From Patiria miniata (Eukaryota; Echinodermata; Asteroidea; Valvatida; Asterinidae): a stretch of DNA of 64,000 bases. Of this stretch, positions 34,601 through 43,869 are shown one piece after another. Where the stretch lies: NCBI RefSeq assembly GCF_015706575.1, contig NW_024037059.1, positions 33,180,129 through 33,244,128 on the forward strand, written 5' to 3'. Under the pieces are notes generated by a model. It was not told where the DNA came from. It worked only from the letters and a program-made list of their open reading frames with translations, and ran no database searches. The number at the start of each line of letters is the position of its first letter. Position 1 is the stretch's first letter. The translations under genes and the position numbers were made by a program.

Positions 34601-35620
34601 AAATCTGGCGTCAAGATTCAATTTGTTAGTACTGTCTGAGTTGTGTTAAATCTATTTCTGACCACCGTCATTTAAAATTCACGATTCCATCTGTGACACC
34701 GCCTTACCTGCAACGATTTGTTCAGCAAAGCTGTCAGCAAAGCTGTCGGACAGGAAATCCATGGCTGAGCTAAGGCACCAACTTAGTCTGTCTGCTGTTG
34801 ACGAAGTGGTTCTTTGGGGACGCCTTCACTAGTTTGGTCACCTCCGGCTTATGAATGAGGACAGCAGTCCACGGAATATCCTCGACTACCAGATCCCTGG
34901 CAACTACCCACATAGCCGTCCAAAGAAGAGATGGAGATGGACAACATCAACAATGACCTGAGATCAACAATGACCTGCAGATCAATGCCAGTCTGGCATA
35001 GAACCAAGCGGAGTGGAGGAAAGCTATGCAAGCAAGAGGACATGATCAGCATGGAGTCCAACCCTCAAGTTCGTGGACAGACGGACTATAAACAGATGGA
35101 TAGATGGATGGATGGATGTTAAAAAGTGTACCTTGAGCACCCTCTTGAAACCCACCTTTGGCGATTGTTTACTTACTTCCGCCTGATACCAATTCAGGCA
35201 GAATAATTTCACAGCGTGTACTTGCCACCAGTCCTATCTTCACTTTGAGCAAGATTTCTGTCATTAAGTCGGTTGGTACTTTTGCGGGTACATGTAATTG
35301 CAAATGATCCTATGTGATGTTAAGTGATTTCAAATGTTCTTTTTTTTCCTCCATTAGGGAAGATCTATGTGGCAGGTGGGGACAATCTTCAGGACACTGC
35401 TAAAAACAGGTGGGACAGTGTGGAATGCTATGACCCAGTCACTGATGAGTGGACAGTGGTGGGCACAATGCCCCTCTCTCTGTACTTACACGGACTGGTG
35501 ACAGTCATACGGAATTGCTTGACCATGCACACCCCACCCAATGAGATGCTACAGCCTATTGGACCATCCATGCTGTACAGAGGTTATGGTGAGGGCAGGG
35601 TGGACTTTGACCCAAGGTAG
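22438..35620 (+). CDS. BTB-BACK-kelch (KLHL family) protein, complete, seven exons
   Basis: Join 22438-22622, 22985-23126, 26683-27305, 28907-29143, 30321-30610, 32206-32355, 35358-35620: 1890 bases, 629 residues plus stop, all introns GT..AG and phases consistent. BTB about 35-145 (DVVLVAEDKEIPCHR, VLAASSPYFKAMF, IIDYVYTSQ); BACK about 150-255; six kelch blades carrying GG pairs (IIGG, LTGGFDG, VIGGYDG, VIGGM, VFGGV, VAGGD). In this family the BTB/BACK part binds CUL3 and the propeller recruits the ubiquitylation substrate, in cytosol or nucleus. The length fits KLHL proteins (about 580-640). I cannot assign the vertebrate orthologue. The start is the ATG before ASSTVSMCDD. Confidence 0.92.
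22985..23126 (+). CDS. Kelch gene exon 2 (BTB middle)
   Basis: Acceptor AAACTCAG. Reads IVLAASSPYFKAMFTRN to IIDYVYTSQ. Ends phase 0 at CACAG|GTAAGT. Confidence 0.92.
23411..24925. repeat. 146-bp satellite with GCCCCGCGGCGAAGC leader, in kelch intron 2
   Basis: Opens GCCCCGCGGCGAAGCCGAAG and a GGGTGGGTGTGT tract. Then units of about 146 bp carry CTTGTCAGCGCGATAACTTG, ACTTCAAATTTGGTTTGTGG and TTGGGGCCAAAAGGCC. Unit starts are near 23530, 23675, 24337, 24484, 24631 and 24776. The array is cut by the TTAA element at 23706-24220. GCCCC..GGGGCATA openings of this kind recur in many marine invertebrate genomes. Confidence 0.85.
23706..24220. mobile_element. TTAA-target MITE, copy 1, inside the satellite
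   Basis: TTAA-AGGGAATATACAACATTTGC at the left, GCAAATGATGTATATTCCCT-TTAA at the right. Internal palindrome CCAACGCTGATCGG/CCGATCAGCGTTGG, and GACTGGTTCCCTGACC paired with GTCAGGGAACCAGACTA. The satellite resumes in register after it. TTAA fits piggyBac or Kolobok. Confidence 0.82.
25188..25566. repeat. Tandem pair of TIR units ending GTTTATGGTGTAAATCGAGG
   Basis: GGTGTAAATCGAGGACAC starts near 25192 and 25398; AATTTACACCATAAAC and ATTTACACCATAAAC close near 25371 and 25565. Between them both units share GAGCTGTTGCAAAAAAGAGT. Two adjacent copies of a roughly 180-bp inverted-end element. Confidence 0.6.
26228..26465 (+). pseudogene. Possible tyrosine-recombinase (Crypton-like) N-terminal fragment
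   Basis: Frame reads LTEDEISELVGDADAANTKK then IKYAAKRLDQFAKYTGTSVE, a stop, and FTTEQLLVAILLRTEKRK. An acidic helix, NTKK and an aromatic helical repeat recall the SAM-like N-terminus of Crypton recombinases and their host derivatives. Too short to be certain. A hairpin (GACAGATGAAATGTTCTATT and its mirror) follows at about 26530-26597. Confidence 0.35.
26683..27305 (+). CDS. Kelch gene exon 3 (BTB end, BACK, first blade)
   Basis: Acceptor AACAACAG. Opens VRITTENVQELLSTANFFLI, then CIEMHSFAECQGCDELSR at the BACK start, LLRALLEWL in BACK, and VLVIIGGVCNN as the first kelch strand. Donor AAAAG|GTATTG. Confidence 0.92.
27527..28564. mobile_element. Harbinger-like MITE, copy B, TAA target duplication
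   Basis: TAA-GGCC plus an A-run and CTTCTGCTTCCG at the left; CGGAAGCAGAAGTAGTG, a T-run and CGGCC-TAA at the right. GACCGACCCTATTTTT lies inside the left end and GACCCACCCTATTTTTGA inside the right end, in the same orientation. 1038 bp, no transposase frame. Kelch intron 3. Confidence 0.7.
28907..29143 (+). CDS. Kelch gene exon 4
   Basis: Acceptor TTCTTTCAG. Reads NPENYWCEVPLELHKWNKLA, then VYLTGGFDGEMHPG and TEMDTWEKQKGLNVAR, one blade with the GG and the spaced Tyr/Trp. Confidence 0.9.
29465..29533 (-). repeat. tRNA-related SINE head, copy 1
   Basis: Minus strand reads GGGCTGGATAGCTCAGTTAG, AGAGCACCGGAAC, TCCGGAGGTCACAGGTTCAA: a tRNA-like A box, CCGG stem and B box. The anticodon loop lacks T33 and the 3' acceptor strand does not pair well, so it is a SINE. 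Shares flanks with copy 2 (GGGAAACTGACTAGGTGAAT). Confidence 0.65.
29777..29846 (-). repeat. tRNA-related SINE head, copy 2
   Basis: Same family as 29465-29533. The same GGGAAACTGACTAGGTGAAT string lies upstream, at about 29720, so the pair looks like a local duplication of about 310 bp. Confidence 0.65.
29886..29940 (+). repeat. tRNA-related SINE head, inverted partial copy
   Basis: Plus strand reads GAGCACCGGAACGGTTATCC and CACAGATTCAAGCCCTGCTC, the opposite orientation to the two neighbours. The beginning is missing. Confidence 0.55.
30321..30610 (+). CDS. Kelch gene exon 5 (two blades)
   Basis: Acceptor AATGCACAG. Two clear blades: HIFVIGGYDGQNKLSSVEMY and LFVIGGMTQDDRVFNGIQCY, each followed by its Trp (NNTW, SQTW). 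Donor AAAG|GTGAGA. Confidence 0.92.
30737..31003. mobile_element. GGGCGGATCCAG MITE, copy 1
   Basis: Ends AAGGGCGGATCCAG and CTGGATCTGCCCTTG are inverted. Flanks CTTTAATC and CTTTTAATC are near-identical. Inside: a G-run, TCTGTGGTGCGATCTGAGGC and TTCTGACCACTTTGACC. Inverted sister at 43195-43514, scraps at about 36170-36360 and 48410-48540. The TSD suggests hAT. Confidence 0.65.
31183..31806. mobile_element. Interspersed element with terminal hairpin, copy 2 (inverted)
   Basis: Reverse-complement relative of 6580-7198: starts ATTCATAAATACCTAAGACA, contains GCGCGACATCGCGCAGTGCG, and ends with a hairpin around 31690-31780 (TTTAAGACCGGTTGGACTC and its mirror) and AACACACATTTATTCCCTTA. In kelch intron 5. 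Confidence 0.65.
32206..32355 (+). CDS. Kelch gene exon 6
   Basis: Acceptor TTTTGACAG. Reads DLIYVFGGVTREVQVYDPEC and ALNVAPMIAAHMCTGATVLK, a short blade lacking its usual Trp. Donor GAAAG|GTAAGA. Confidence 0.88.
32745..32866. repeat. Short palindromic relative of the tRNA-Ser SINE body
   Basis: GTTTTGCCCTTCACCGATGT and its mirror (ATCGATGAAAGGAAAACCC) around a centre, followed by GATCACCACAACGCAAATTC and TCTTATGAAG. Same body as 55046-55226 but with no tRNA head. Confidence 0.55.
33080..33104. repeat. (TTTG)n microsatellite
   Basis: Short run of TTTG units in kelch intron 6. Confidence 0.8.
33272..33611 (+). pseudogene. LINE ORF2 fragment, C-terminal region
   Basis: Frames read VVDSFCYLGAVISQSGGC, then ISLHVRGYACNACVHSVLQY and ESETWPVS after a frame break. 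These match the post-RT region of LINE ORF2. A second part of the same kind lies at 34714-35130. The roughly 1.1 kb between them is AT-rich and unidentified, perhaps a later insertion. Confidence 0.6.
33612..34713. other. Unidentified AT-rich segment between two LINE fragments
   Basis: No exon or transposase supported. It separates two pieces that look like one LINE copy, so it may be an insertion. I could not define its borders or TSD. Confidence 0.35.
34714..35130 (+). pseudogene. LINE ORF2 fragment, terminal region
   Basis: Reads SAVDEVVLWGRLH, then FGHLRLMNEDSSPRNILDYQ and RPKKRWRWTTS in broken frames, then MDGWMDGC-coding GATGGATGGATGG. This resembles the RWFGH..RP..RW closing segment of LINE ORF2. 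Confidence 0.55.
35358..35620 (+). CDS. Kelch gene exon 7 (stop)
   Basis: Acceptor CTCCATTAG. Last blade KIYVAGGDNLQDTAKNRWDS, VECYDPVTDEWTVVGTMP, then a polar tail ending VDFDPR and TAG. Confidence 0.9.
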
Positions 35621-36472
35621 CAGTGACTGATGCTGCCTTAAGTGGCATCATTCAGAGTCATATTTGGGAGTGTCTTGGATTGGAACACAGTCAATGCCAA
35701 TTAGGACTGAGTTTGTTTGCATGTGTTTAGAATTTATAAGTGCATTTTAATGTACATGAAGTGAATGATGTTAGCTCTGTGCATTATCTGAGATTGATTG
35801 TCCAATTTGTTTTTGTCTGCAGTATCTGTAGGGATAACATTTACAAATTCTTGGCTTCTACTCCGCATTCGGTCATGATCAACCCTCCTCCTGACTGCTT
35901 CATGATCATTGACAGACACCTGTATGATATCAGACTTTTGTTGGCTATACATGTACATGTAGTTCCACCAAATCCTTTGCATTTCAGCTTCTCAGCTGCA
36001 AGGATGAAGATCCCCCCCATATCCAAAAAAAGTATTCTGTCTGACTGGAGAATTGTTGAAGCATTTTCATTACCTTCGAAAAACTGCTATGAATCTTGGG
36101 CTGGAGACAATTAAGATGGCGCTAGAGACGAAGCCGGGATTTTGTATGTGTAAAATTTTACCCTCAGATGCAGAACCACAGGGGGGGGGGGGGGGATAAA
36201 CCTCCCCCCCACCTGCTCTGGACCACACACGAAAATGATAACAATAAGTGCATCAATAACAAGGTGCTGCTTTACCTTTATGTGCACCTGTCTGCAACAG
36301 TCAGACATAAAAAAATCTGATGGGCATGCCCTCCCCCCCGCAAGAAAACCTGGATCCGGAACTCTCAAAATCACTTAAGTTGCTTCTTTGGAAAATATTG
36401 AGCAAATTTCAAAGCTTTAGGGTTATTGTATTTATTCTTCATGTGATAATATATATTTGACTGTGTGAACCT

Positions 36473-36478
36473 AATAAA
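36473..36478 (+). promoter_or_regulatory. Candidate poly(A) signal of the kelch gene
   Basis: First AATAAA I find after the stop, about 850 bases downstream. Intervening sequence at about 36170-36360 is itself repeat-like (GGATCC family), so the 3' UTR end is uncertain. Confidence 0.35.
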
Positions 36479-36792
36479 TGAGAATCACTTATGCCACTCA
36501 ACTCAATTTAAATTACGCCTGATGTGTTGAAATTTTTATGAAAGTTCAATGTCCCAGCCAAGTTCTCCTTACGATGCTGACGCTGTAGCCAATAAGGTCT
36601 TAACATCCGACCTACTGATGTCTGTTGCTCCATGTCTAAAAGCTTAGGACAAAAAGAAGACGTTGTATCGATGTTGGCTGTTCTAATCTTGCTCCATCAC
36701 TGAATATTTCTCGCTTGGATTATACAAATGCAATGATACTTGATAGTGAGAAGTTTAAAAAAAATGTAAAATGGCTGCCATTGCTTGTTATT

Positions 36793-37513
36793 CTAGTCTA
36801 GTTCCCAGACCTGACAATTATTCCCGACGCTCACGCCTAAATTGTAGGTCAGGCAGCCTCCGTGGCTAAAAATAAACATGACGACATTGATGGCCCTTTT
36901 TCAAAGCTCGGCTTCGTTTCAGATTTCGCTTTGTCACTTTTAGCTTTCAATGTTCTGATGACATTTAAAAATATATCACTTGCTTCGTAATATACAGTTA
37001 TGATAATACGGTTTGATGTTTTAATAAGATAACATTGACTAATGTTGATCTGGAATCTTCAAAATTAGGCACCCAAATAGCACTGTTAGCAGACGGAGCC
37101 GAATGAAGACTGAGTTTTAGGAAATCTCGGTAATGGTCGTCAAATTCAAAATTGTACACGACGCTGCAAAAAGTTCACCCATACTATCCGAGTATATTTG
37201 ATGCACAAATCGTCGTTGCATTTCAAGTTTTCTAAATGAAAGCAATAAATATTAATTATCAACTCGTTGAAAATTTTTTTTATAAGCAATTGGCAGTTAA
37301 TGAAACCTATATTATACTCGGAAAAACTCGGGTGCTATCCGATTGTCGATGAAATGAATTCGGCAACCTTCAGACATTTTCGGAAAAAGGAGGAATTTCT
37401 CCCGTTTTAGTCACGTGACGTAAATTGCAATATAATTGTATTATCGGAGGTTACGTACCTGACCTAAGATTCATCAGGAATAGTCAGAACCTTTTTGTCT
37501 GGGAACCAGACTA
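36793..37513. mobile_element. TIR element with 8-bp TSD TTGTTATT
   Basis: TAGTCTAGTTCCCAGAC at the left and GTCTGGGAACCAGACTA at the right are inverted. TTGTTATT occurs at 36785-36792 and 37514-37521. One extra C at the left border. About 720 bp with no frame of note. The 8-bp TSD suggests hAT. The end motif resembles an internal motif of the TTAA elements at 23706 and 42396. Confidence 0.65.
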
Positions 37514-37638
37514 TTGTTATTTTTTTTTTCAAAGGGCAAATCTGTAATGGCTCTATAGCCAAATATCTTTCTCAGGACATACTGTGTGCCAAATGCTATG
37601 CTAGGGTATCATCCAAGGCACAAACTCATCACCTATTT

Positions 37639-38511
37639 ATGGAGCTCTGGAAGTGCCATCCGGCTTGTTCAGATACTGACTTATTTTATCTCAGGATGAT
37701 GACATATCACAGGCAAGATGACGACATCCTGAGATAATTTATTAGGGGATGACGACATCCTGAAAGTAGAATGACGACATCCTGAGATAATTTATTGAGG
37801 GATGACGACATCCTAAAAATGGAATGACGACATCATGAGATAATTTATTAGGGGATGACGACATCCTGAAAGTAGGATGACGACATCCTGAGATAATTTA
37901 TTAAGGGATGACGACATCCTGAGATATCGCGGGGTACACTGAGGCATCAAATAAATACCATGTATATATACAGCGATAATACGGAGCTCTGGAAGTGCCA
38001 TCCGACTTGTTCAGATACTGACTTTTTTTTATCTCAGGATGACGACATAATACAGGCAAGATGACGACATTCTGAAAGTAGGATGACGACATCTCGAGAT
38101 AATTTATCATGGGACGACGACATCCTGAAAATAGGATGACGATATCCCGATATAATTTACTATGGCATGACAACATCCTAAAAGTAGGATGACGACATCC
38201 TGAGATGAACTATTAGGGGATGACGACATCCTAAAATGAGGAAGACGACATCCTGAGATTATTTATTATGGGATGACGACATTTCAGGATGTCGTCATCC
38301 CCTAGTAAACTATCTCAGGATGTCATCATGCCAGAAGGCATTATCTTAAGATGTTGTCATCCTATTAGGATGTCGTCATGCCATATTAAATTATGACGAT
38401 ATGTCGCCATCCTACTTTGAGGATGTCGTCATCTTGCCTGTATTTTGTCGTCATCCTGAGATAAAACATGTCAGTATCTGAACAAATTGGATGGCACTTC
38501 CAGAGCTCCGT
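37639..38511. mobile_element. Foldback-type element with GATGACGACATCCT minisatellite arms
   Basis: ATGGAGCTCTGGAAGTGCCA at the left, TGGCACTTCCAGAGCTCCGT at the right. Flanks ACCTATTT and ACCTATTA agree at 7 of 8. The arms are arrays of a unit of about 37 bp (GGATGACGACATCCTGAGAT, then AATTTATTAGGG), direct on the left and inverted on the right (AGGATGTCGTCATCC). A third, internal copy of the end motif at about 37984 suggests a nested or tandem partial element. Confidence 0.78.
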
Positions 38512-38790
38512 ACCTATTATATCTGCCCCAGGCATACGGTATACAATGTACATGTACATGTATAGCTCCTCACTTCAAAATAGAGCTGCTTGTTTGGTGT
38601 TTCGGCGCCTCGAGACTAGCTGCAGAACGGTTTAACGCATTGCTGAAGAATCTACATTGGTTTTCAGTCAATAATAGGATTCTGTGCTTTGTACGCTTTG
38701 TTTTTTGTCTCACCTCCATGGAGGTAGGAAACACCAAGCCGAAGCGCCGCTATATTTTCCGACTGCGTTTCCGAACACCAACCAGGAATA

Positions 38791-39443
38791 GAGGGTGAGT
38801 CAAAAAAAGCGGAACTCAAACCCCAAACATTATGTTTCATGTTTAAAAAATGATGTAGCACCAAACATAATAATAACTGGAAAGCCAAGTTCATAAGCTT
38901 CTTTTAGATAACAAATTACTGAAATTGGTCAATCCGTTCAAAGAATATCACCATAAACACAATGACCCTAAAACCTGTCTCGTCCAAAAAAAATGCGATT
39001 TCAAGAATCGTCGTCACATTTTTCTTTAAACATCACCAGCGATAAAATCTCAGTTTAAACATTAAAAATATTCAACAAAGTCTTTTTGGAGGCCCGTCTT
39101 TAAAAAAAAGTAGATTTCATAAATCATCGGGGTCGTTAATAAAGATATTGTGCACTACAGGTGCTGACAGTTGTTGAAACAAGTATTCTGTGTCATTTTC
39201 TTTGTTGTTCCAAACAGTCAAAACACACAATAAATTGCTTTCCGAGAAAGGTTTTAGGGTCGTTGCGTTTAGATGGTGATATTCTTTGAACGGGTTGAGC
39301 AATTTCAGTATTTTTTTCATCTAAAAGTAGCATATGAAATTGGCTTTCCAGTCACTATTATTTTTGGTGCTAAATATTTTTTTAAATATGAAATATATTT
39401 TTTTTTGGGTTTGGGTTCCGCTTTTTTTTTTTGACTTACCCTG
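38791..39443. mobile_element. TA-target MITE with long inverted arms, AGGGTGAGTCAAAAA ends
   Basis: TA-GAGGGTGAGTCAAAAAAAGC at the left and TTTTTTTGACTTACCCTG-TA at the right. Arms pair for about 190 bp (GATATTCTTTGAACGG and GGTTTTAGGGTC mirrored). The TA target suggests Tc1/mariner. Same architecture as 57526-58167 but different sequence. Confidence 0.7.
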
Positions 39444-40500
39444 TATATAGTATAAGAGAATGTATTCAATCTGCTTAGAATTCAACACGTCTGTTTGCGC
39501 CCAGTAAAAAACCCACACAGTCGGAGAAAGATCTATTAAACTTTCAAGGCGTGTTTGCTTTAAATACGCCTATTTGCTCTAATACGACCATTCGCGAGGC
39601 TACACCGTTGTCTTGTTTGAAGAGGCAACCTAAAACCTACATTTTCCCATGGTAAGACTTCTGTGTAAAACCACTGCCCGTGAATTTTAGTCTTTTAATA
39701 GAGATTTTGAATGGATGGGGGCAATTCCACACCAAAGTGGACATGACACCAAAAATTCAAATGCATGTGACTTCAACAAATTTGGAGTCAATGAAAGCTA
39801 AAAGTCTATATTTTAAAGATTTGAAGTCGGAATTATATTTTTGATACATTTCGGTACCCCAAAATAGATTATGCAATAATCCTGTTTTAATCCTAAAAAT
39901 GTGATTAATAGTGATATGAAAGTATTCTACCATTACACACACAAAAACAGGTACTAGTGCCATCAATTTCTGTCATGAGAAAGTATAGGTCATGAAAAAC
40001 TGACAAACTTTTTTTTTACGTTTTGCGTAATTTGTTTCGCTTCAGTGACTTCTAATATTTCAGCCCTCGAAAATGTCCTTCCGTTACCGAAAAAAATACA
40101 TATTTTTAATTTATTTAAAAAACTTTCTGTATGAATGCAATGAAAGTTATTATGTAAAGCAAGTTTAGGTAGGTTTTTAATATGACATTATAACTGACGC
40201 TTCTGTACTTCTCCTTTTTTTAATTACAATTAATTAAATCACGTCCTTCCGTTACCAAATTGGTAACGGAAGGACGGTAACGGAAGGACACATGGTATTT
40301 TCATCAAATGTTACGACATTTGTGCTCATGTTTGAAAAATGAAAATCACTGCAAATACATGTATGTATAATGAGCATTAAAAGGACATTTATGTGACCCA
40401 CCTTCACAAAGGTGGTATAAGCAGGGCAAGGTGTTCATTACAAAGGATGGCACAGGCATGTACAACATGTACAATTATATATGGTACATGTACCGGTATG

Positions 40501-41838
40501 CAGAGGTGGCAGCGAGTCATTTTTTTGCAAGTCCAAGTCAAGTCACAAGTCATTGTTTGCAAGTCCAAGTCAAGTCACAAGTCATTAGGTCCAGTCACAA
40601 GTCATTTGGTCTAAACACAAGTCAAGTCACAAGTATCTTTGTCCAAGAACACATCATGTTGCACATTATTTTGTCCAGCTGTAATAAGCTAAAAGAACCT
40701 GGCGCCAACTTGCGAGTTATTTTGAAAATGCCTCCTTAATTCCCCTTTTTCAATGTGTTGCAATTACTATTCTTGTAGTTTATCACATATCTGTCGGATA
40801 TTAGCCCTTTGTGTACTTTAATAAATTTACTTTACATTGTAGAAATAAATGTTGAGATGACATGAAAAAAAGACTTCACTCACTCGATTACATGTAGTAT
40901 ACATGTACTAACACTTTATTAAAACTAAAACTATTAAAAATTATTCATGCATACTAAACGCCTACCAATGGGTTAGGCTATCCGGTATTTTACAAGCAAT
41001 TGACAAAGGCCTGCTTTCTTTTCATGAAAGGCTCCTTTCAGTTTCAAAGTTTGTTCAACCATTACATTAAGCAAGAGACTTGGTCATTGAAAACTGTAGT
41101 TTGTTGTGACAGTCTTATTGAAAACTTTTGAAACTAGTGGGAACTATTCATTTTACTGGATTCAGTCACTGAGGTCTATTTCTGGAATGAAACTTTCTCG
41201 CTGCATCTATAAACTGCATTTATAAACACCTTGAGTGGCCTTTTTGGGACTTGTGTTGGGCGACTTCAATAAAAAAAACTCTAAAATAAAATAAAAAATT
41301 CCATGTACAAACTGTTACACTTCAAATAAACACGATTTGATAGCTTAGTATCACTCAACTTTGCTCTGTGTGGCCTCATAATTACTCTCCATGACTGAAT
41401 ACACGTTCGATGGGGGAGCTAGTAGCAGGAACAGACAGCACCCTCATAGCAAGAGGAAAGAGTCTGGGGAGGCTGTTCTTATTTACCAACCAGAAGTGCA
41501 CGCAACGTAACAGCTCAGCTCACTGATATGATCTACAGCTGCAGCTGGGCGAAGTAGAAACCGCGCAAGCCAAAGTCCGTTTTTTAATGCACGTAAGGCA
41601 TAAACCGAATAGCTAATCAAAAGCTTAATTAAAGTGTATTGGGTCGCTCAAGTAGCGTCTGACTTGGGTTGGTAACAAGTCATTTTTGCAATCCCAAGTC
41701 AAGTCACAAGTCATTGTTTGCAAGTCCAAGTCAAGTCACGAGTCAAAGCTGGTATTTACAAGTCAAGTCACAAGTCACAAAAATAGCGACTCGAGTCCGA
41801 CTCGAGTCCAAGTCACATGACTCGAGTCAGCAACTCTG
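40501..41838. mobile_element. Non-autonomous hAT element with exact 8-bp TSD
   Basis: CAGAGGTGGCAGCGAGTC at the left, GACTCGAGTCAGCAACTCTG at the right. CCGGTATG occurs at 40493-40500 and 41839-41846. Subterminal regions are rich in AAGTCAAGTCACAAGTC. CAG(A)G ends and an 8-bp TSD are hAT hallmarks. 1338 bp, no transposase frame. Fragments of the family at 121-275 and 5831-6022. Confidence 0.88.
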
Positions 41839-42395
41839 CCGGTATGTACATGTATGTCTATATATGTTCTTGTACATGTATGGAGTGGTTGCAGAAAATC
41901 AAATCATAAAGTTGCTGCCATCGCCATTCAATTTGGACAATAGGGAAGGATACAATTTCTCTGAAGCCATTCCAGAAGCGCATTAAGTCAAAAATGAGAT
42001 GGGAGGAAGTACTATTGGACACTTTCATACAATTTGTGTAAGACATGTGAGGTGAAATTTTTTACAAATTATGCCTAAGTTAACAACCTCAGTTGGATGT
42101 TTATAAGTTAATTATTGTTACTACCGGTACTCTAAATTGTTATAATTTGATTTCAAACATTGAATTTAGAGTTCAATTAAAAGCAACACCTACAAATTGA
42201 AATCGTTTTGAAGCATAATGATTCTGATGCAATCAGGTCTACTGGTAGGTTTTTCTTTAACTTAAATGTAGGCTGGTTGCCCCCCCCCCAAAAAAAAACC
42301 CTTAAGGTAAACCACTGAACCTATTACATGTATTACAAGTTGTCGGTGAAACCAATATACCCAAGTGTTCAAATACAGTGTATTTTAACTTTTAA

Positions 42396-42916
42396 AGGGA
42401 ATGTACAGCATTTGTTTTTACTTCAATTTTCAGAAATAAATGGATTTGGAGGATTAATATGTTATAGAAAATATTGGTAAACTGACTTGTTTCACGTTTT
42501 GGGCTTGTGTATGCTGGAAAAACCAAGAAAACCTATCATGTTATTGTAGTCTGGTTCCCTGACCCCACTTAAGATGAAACGGAGCAAATAATCCACTTTG
42601 GGGAAGAGTAAGGTCAGGGAATCAGTCTAGCAGGCTTGTATCCCTTCTGAGGTTACACACCAATTTTCAATTGCAAAGAAAAGTCAAAATAACTAAATAT
42701 GAAAAATTAAGAACATTTTTTGAAAAAAGCCAGTTTTCTCCAACGCTGGTCGGCTAACCAGCTGGAAAAATACAGGTTTTCTTGAAAATGCCAGCACACC
42801 AGGAGCCACGATTTCAAAGGATGCTTTAGACTGTCAGTCCCTAACAATTCAGTAAGGTATTTCGTGATAATTTGATCATCTCGCTTTTTTATGTTTGCAA
42901 ATGTTGTACTTTCCCT
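42396..42916. mobile_element. TTAA-target MITE, copy 2
   Basis: TTAA-AGGGAATGTACAGCATTTG and CAAATGTTGTACTTTCCCT-TTAA. Shares CAACGCTGGTCGGC, CTGGTTCCCTGACC and the same length class (521 against 515 bp) with 23706-24220. Confidence 0.82.
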
Positions 42917-43194
42917 TTAAGGATTGAGGTGATGGGTTTGAAGTCTATTTCTGTAGTAGTCTTGTGTTCGTGAAATATGTGTTTTTTGGTTGTTTTCGCT
43001 TTTCATTTATTCTCATTAATTAGCAGGCACCTATCTTTATCTCAATAGTTTCTTGGGTATAATAATTTATGCCAGGTCCGCATATTGTTGATTTCACATT
43101 CAGTTTCACATTTTGTTCATGCTATTGAGTAAGCCTTTTGTCCTTCCGTTACCAAATTACAATCCACTTAAGACGTTGTAATTATATTACCGAA

Positions 43195-43514
43195 CAAGGG
43201 CGGATCCAGGGGGGGGGGCCAAAGGGGGCCATGGCCCCCCCCCCCAAAAAAACCCCCAATTTTTTATATTTTTTTTTATGTGACATCGCAATAAAGGCAG
43301 GCAATGAGTACACCACCATCTTTTCCTCAAAAAACATTGTTAAAGTGGTCAGAAATTGCCTCAGATCGCACCACAGAGCATCTAGAATCCAAAAAAAATT
43401 CGGGGCCCTTAAGCGGGCCCCGAACCCCACGCCGTAATTTTTTGGACCCACTTTTTTGGGGGACCAAATTTTTTTTGGGCCCCCCCCAAAAAATTGTGTT
43501 CTGGATCCGCCCTA
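43195..43514. mobile_element. GGGCGGATCCAG MITE, copy 2 (inverted)
   Basis: AAGGGCGGATCCAG at the left and GGATCCGCCCT at the right. The inner CTCAGATCGCACCACAGAGC is the reverse complement of the core in 30737-31003. G and C runs flank the core. Confidence 0.68.
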
Positions 43515-43869
43515 ATTGTTACCGAAACGGTAGAACTCAAAAAGTAGATGGCATAGTAAGCTTCAGGGATTCCATTTCCTACCTTTAAAATATAATTGCC
43601 CTATAAAATTCACAAAGTTTATGGGAAACACAGTCATGTAAGTTGGAAAACCCTTGTCCGTTTTACCGTCCTTCCGTTACCGAGCTCATTCATATTCATA
43701 ATTCATGAACGAGAGGTATTCATGCCCCTAAAAAGTGTGGAAATTGAAGGTAGCATTACAGCAATACAATTGTGACATTTTGTTTGATGTAACTAATAAC
43801 AGTGTACACACATTTGAAATTTTGTATAATGAGTGAAAACGTCCTTCCGTTACCGTGGAATTGCCCATA

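Larger units (their letters stand above)
39720..43866. mobile_element. Possible 4-kb host element with GGGCAATTCCAC ends and nested insertions
   Basis: GGGCAATTCCAC near 39722 and GTGGAATTGCCC at 43855-43866 are inverted. GTCCTTCCGTTACC recurs at about 40075, 40248, 43140, 43673 and 43841, plus two inverted copies at about 40261-40290, and only in the parts outside the nested elements (40501-41838, 42396-42916, 43195-43514). No clear TSD or transposase. Confidence 0.4.
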
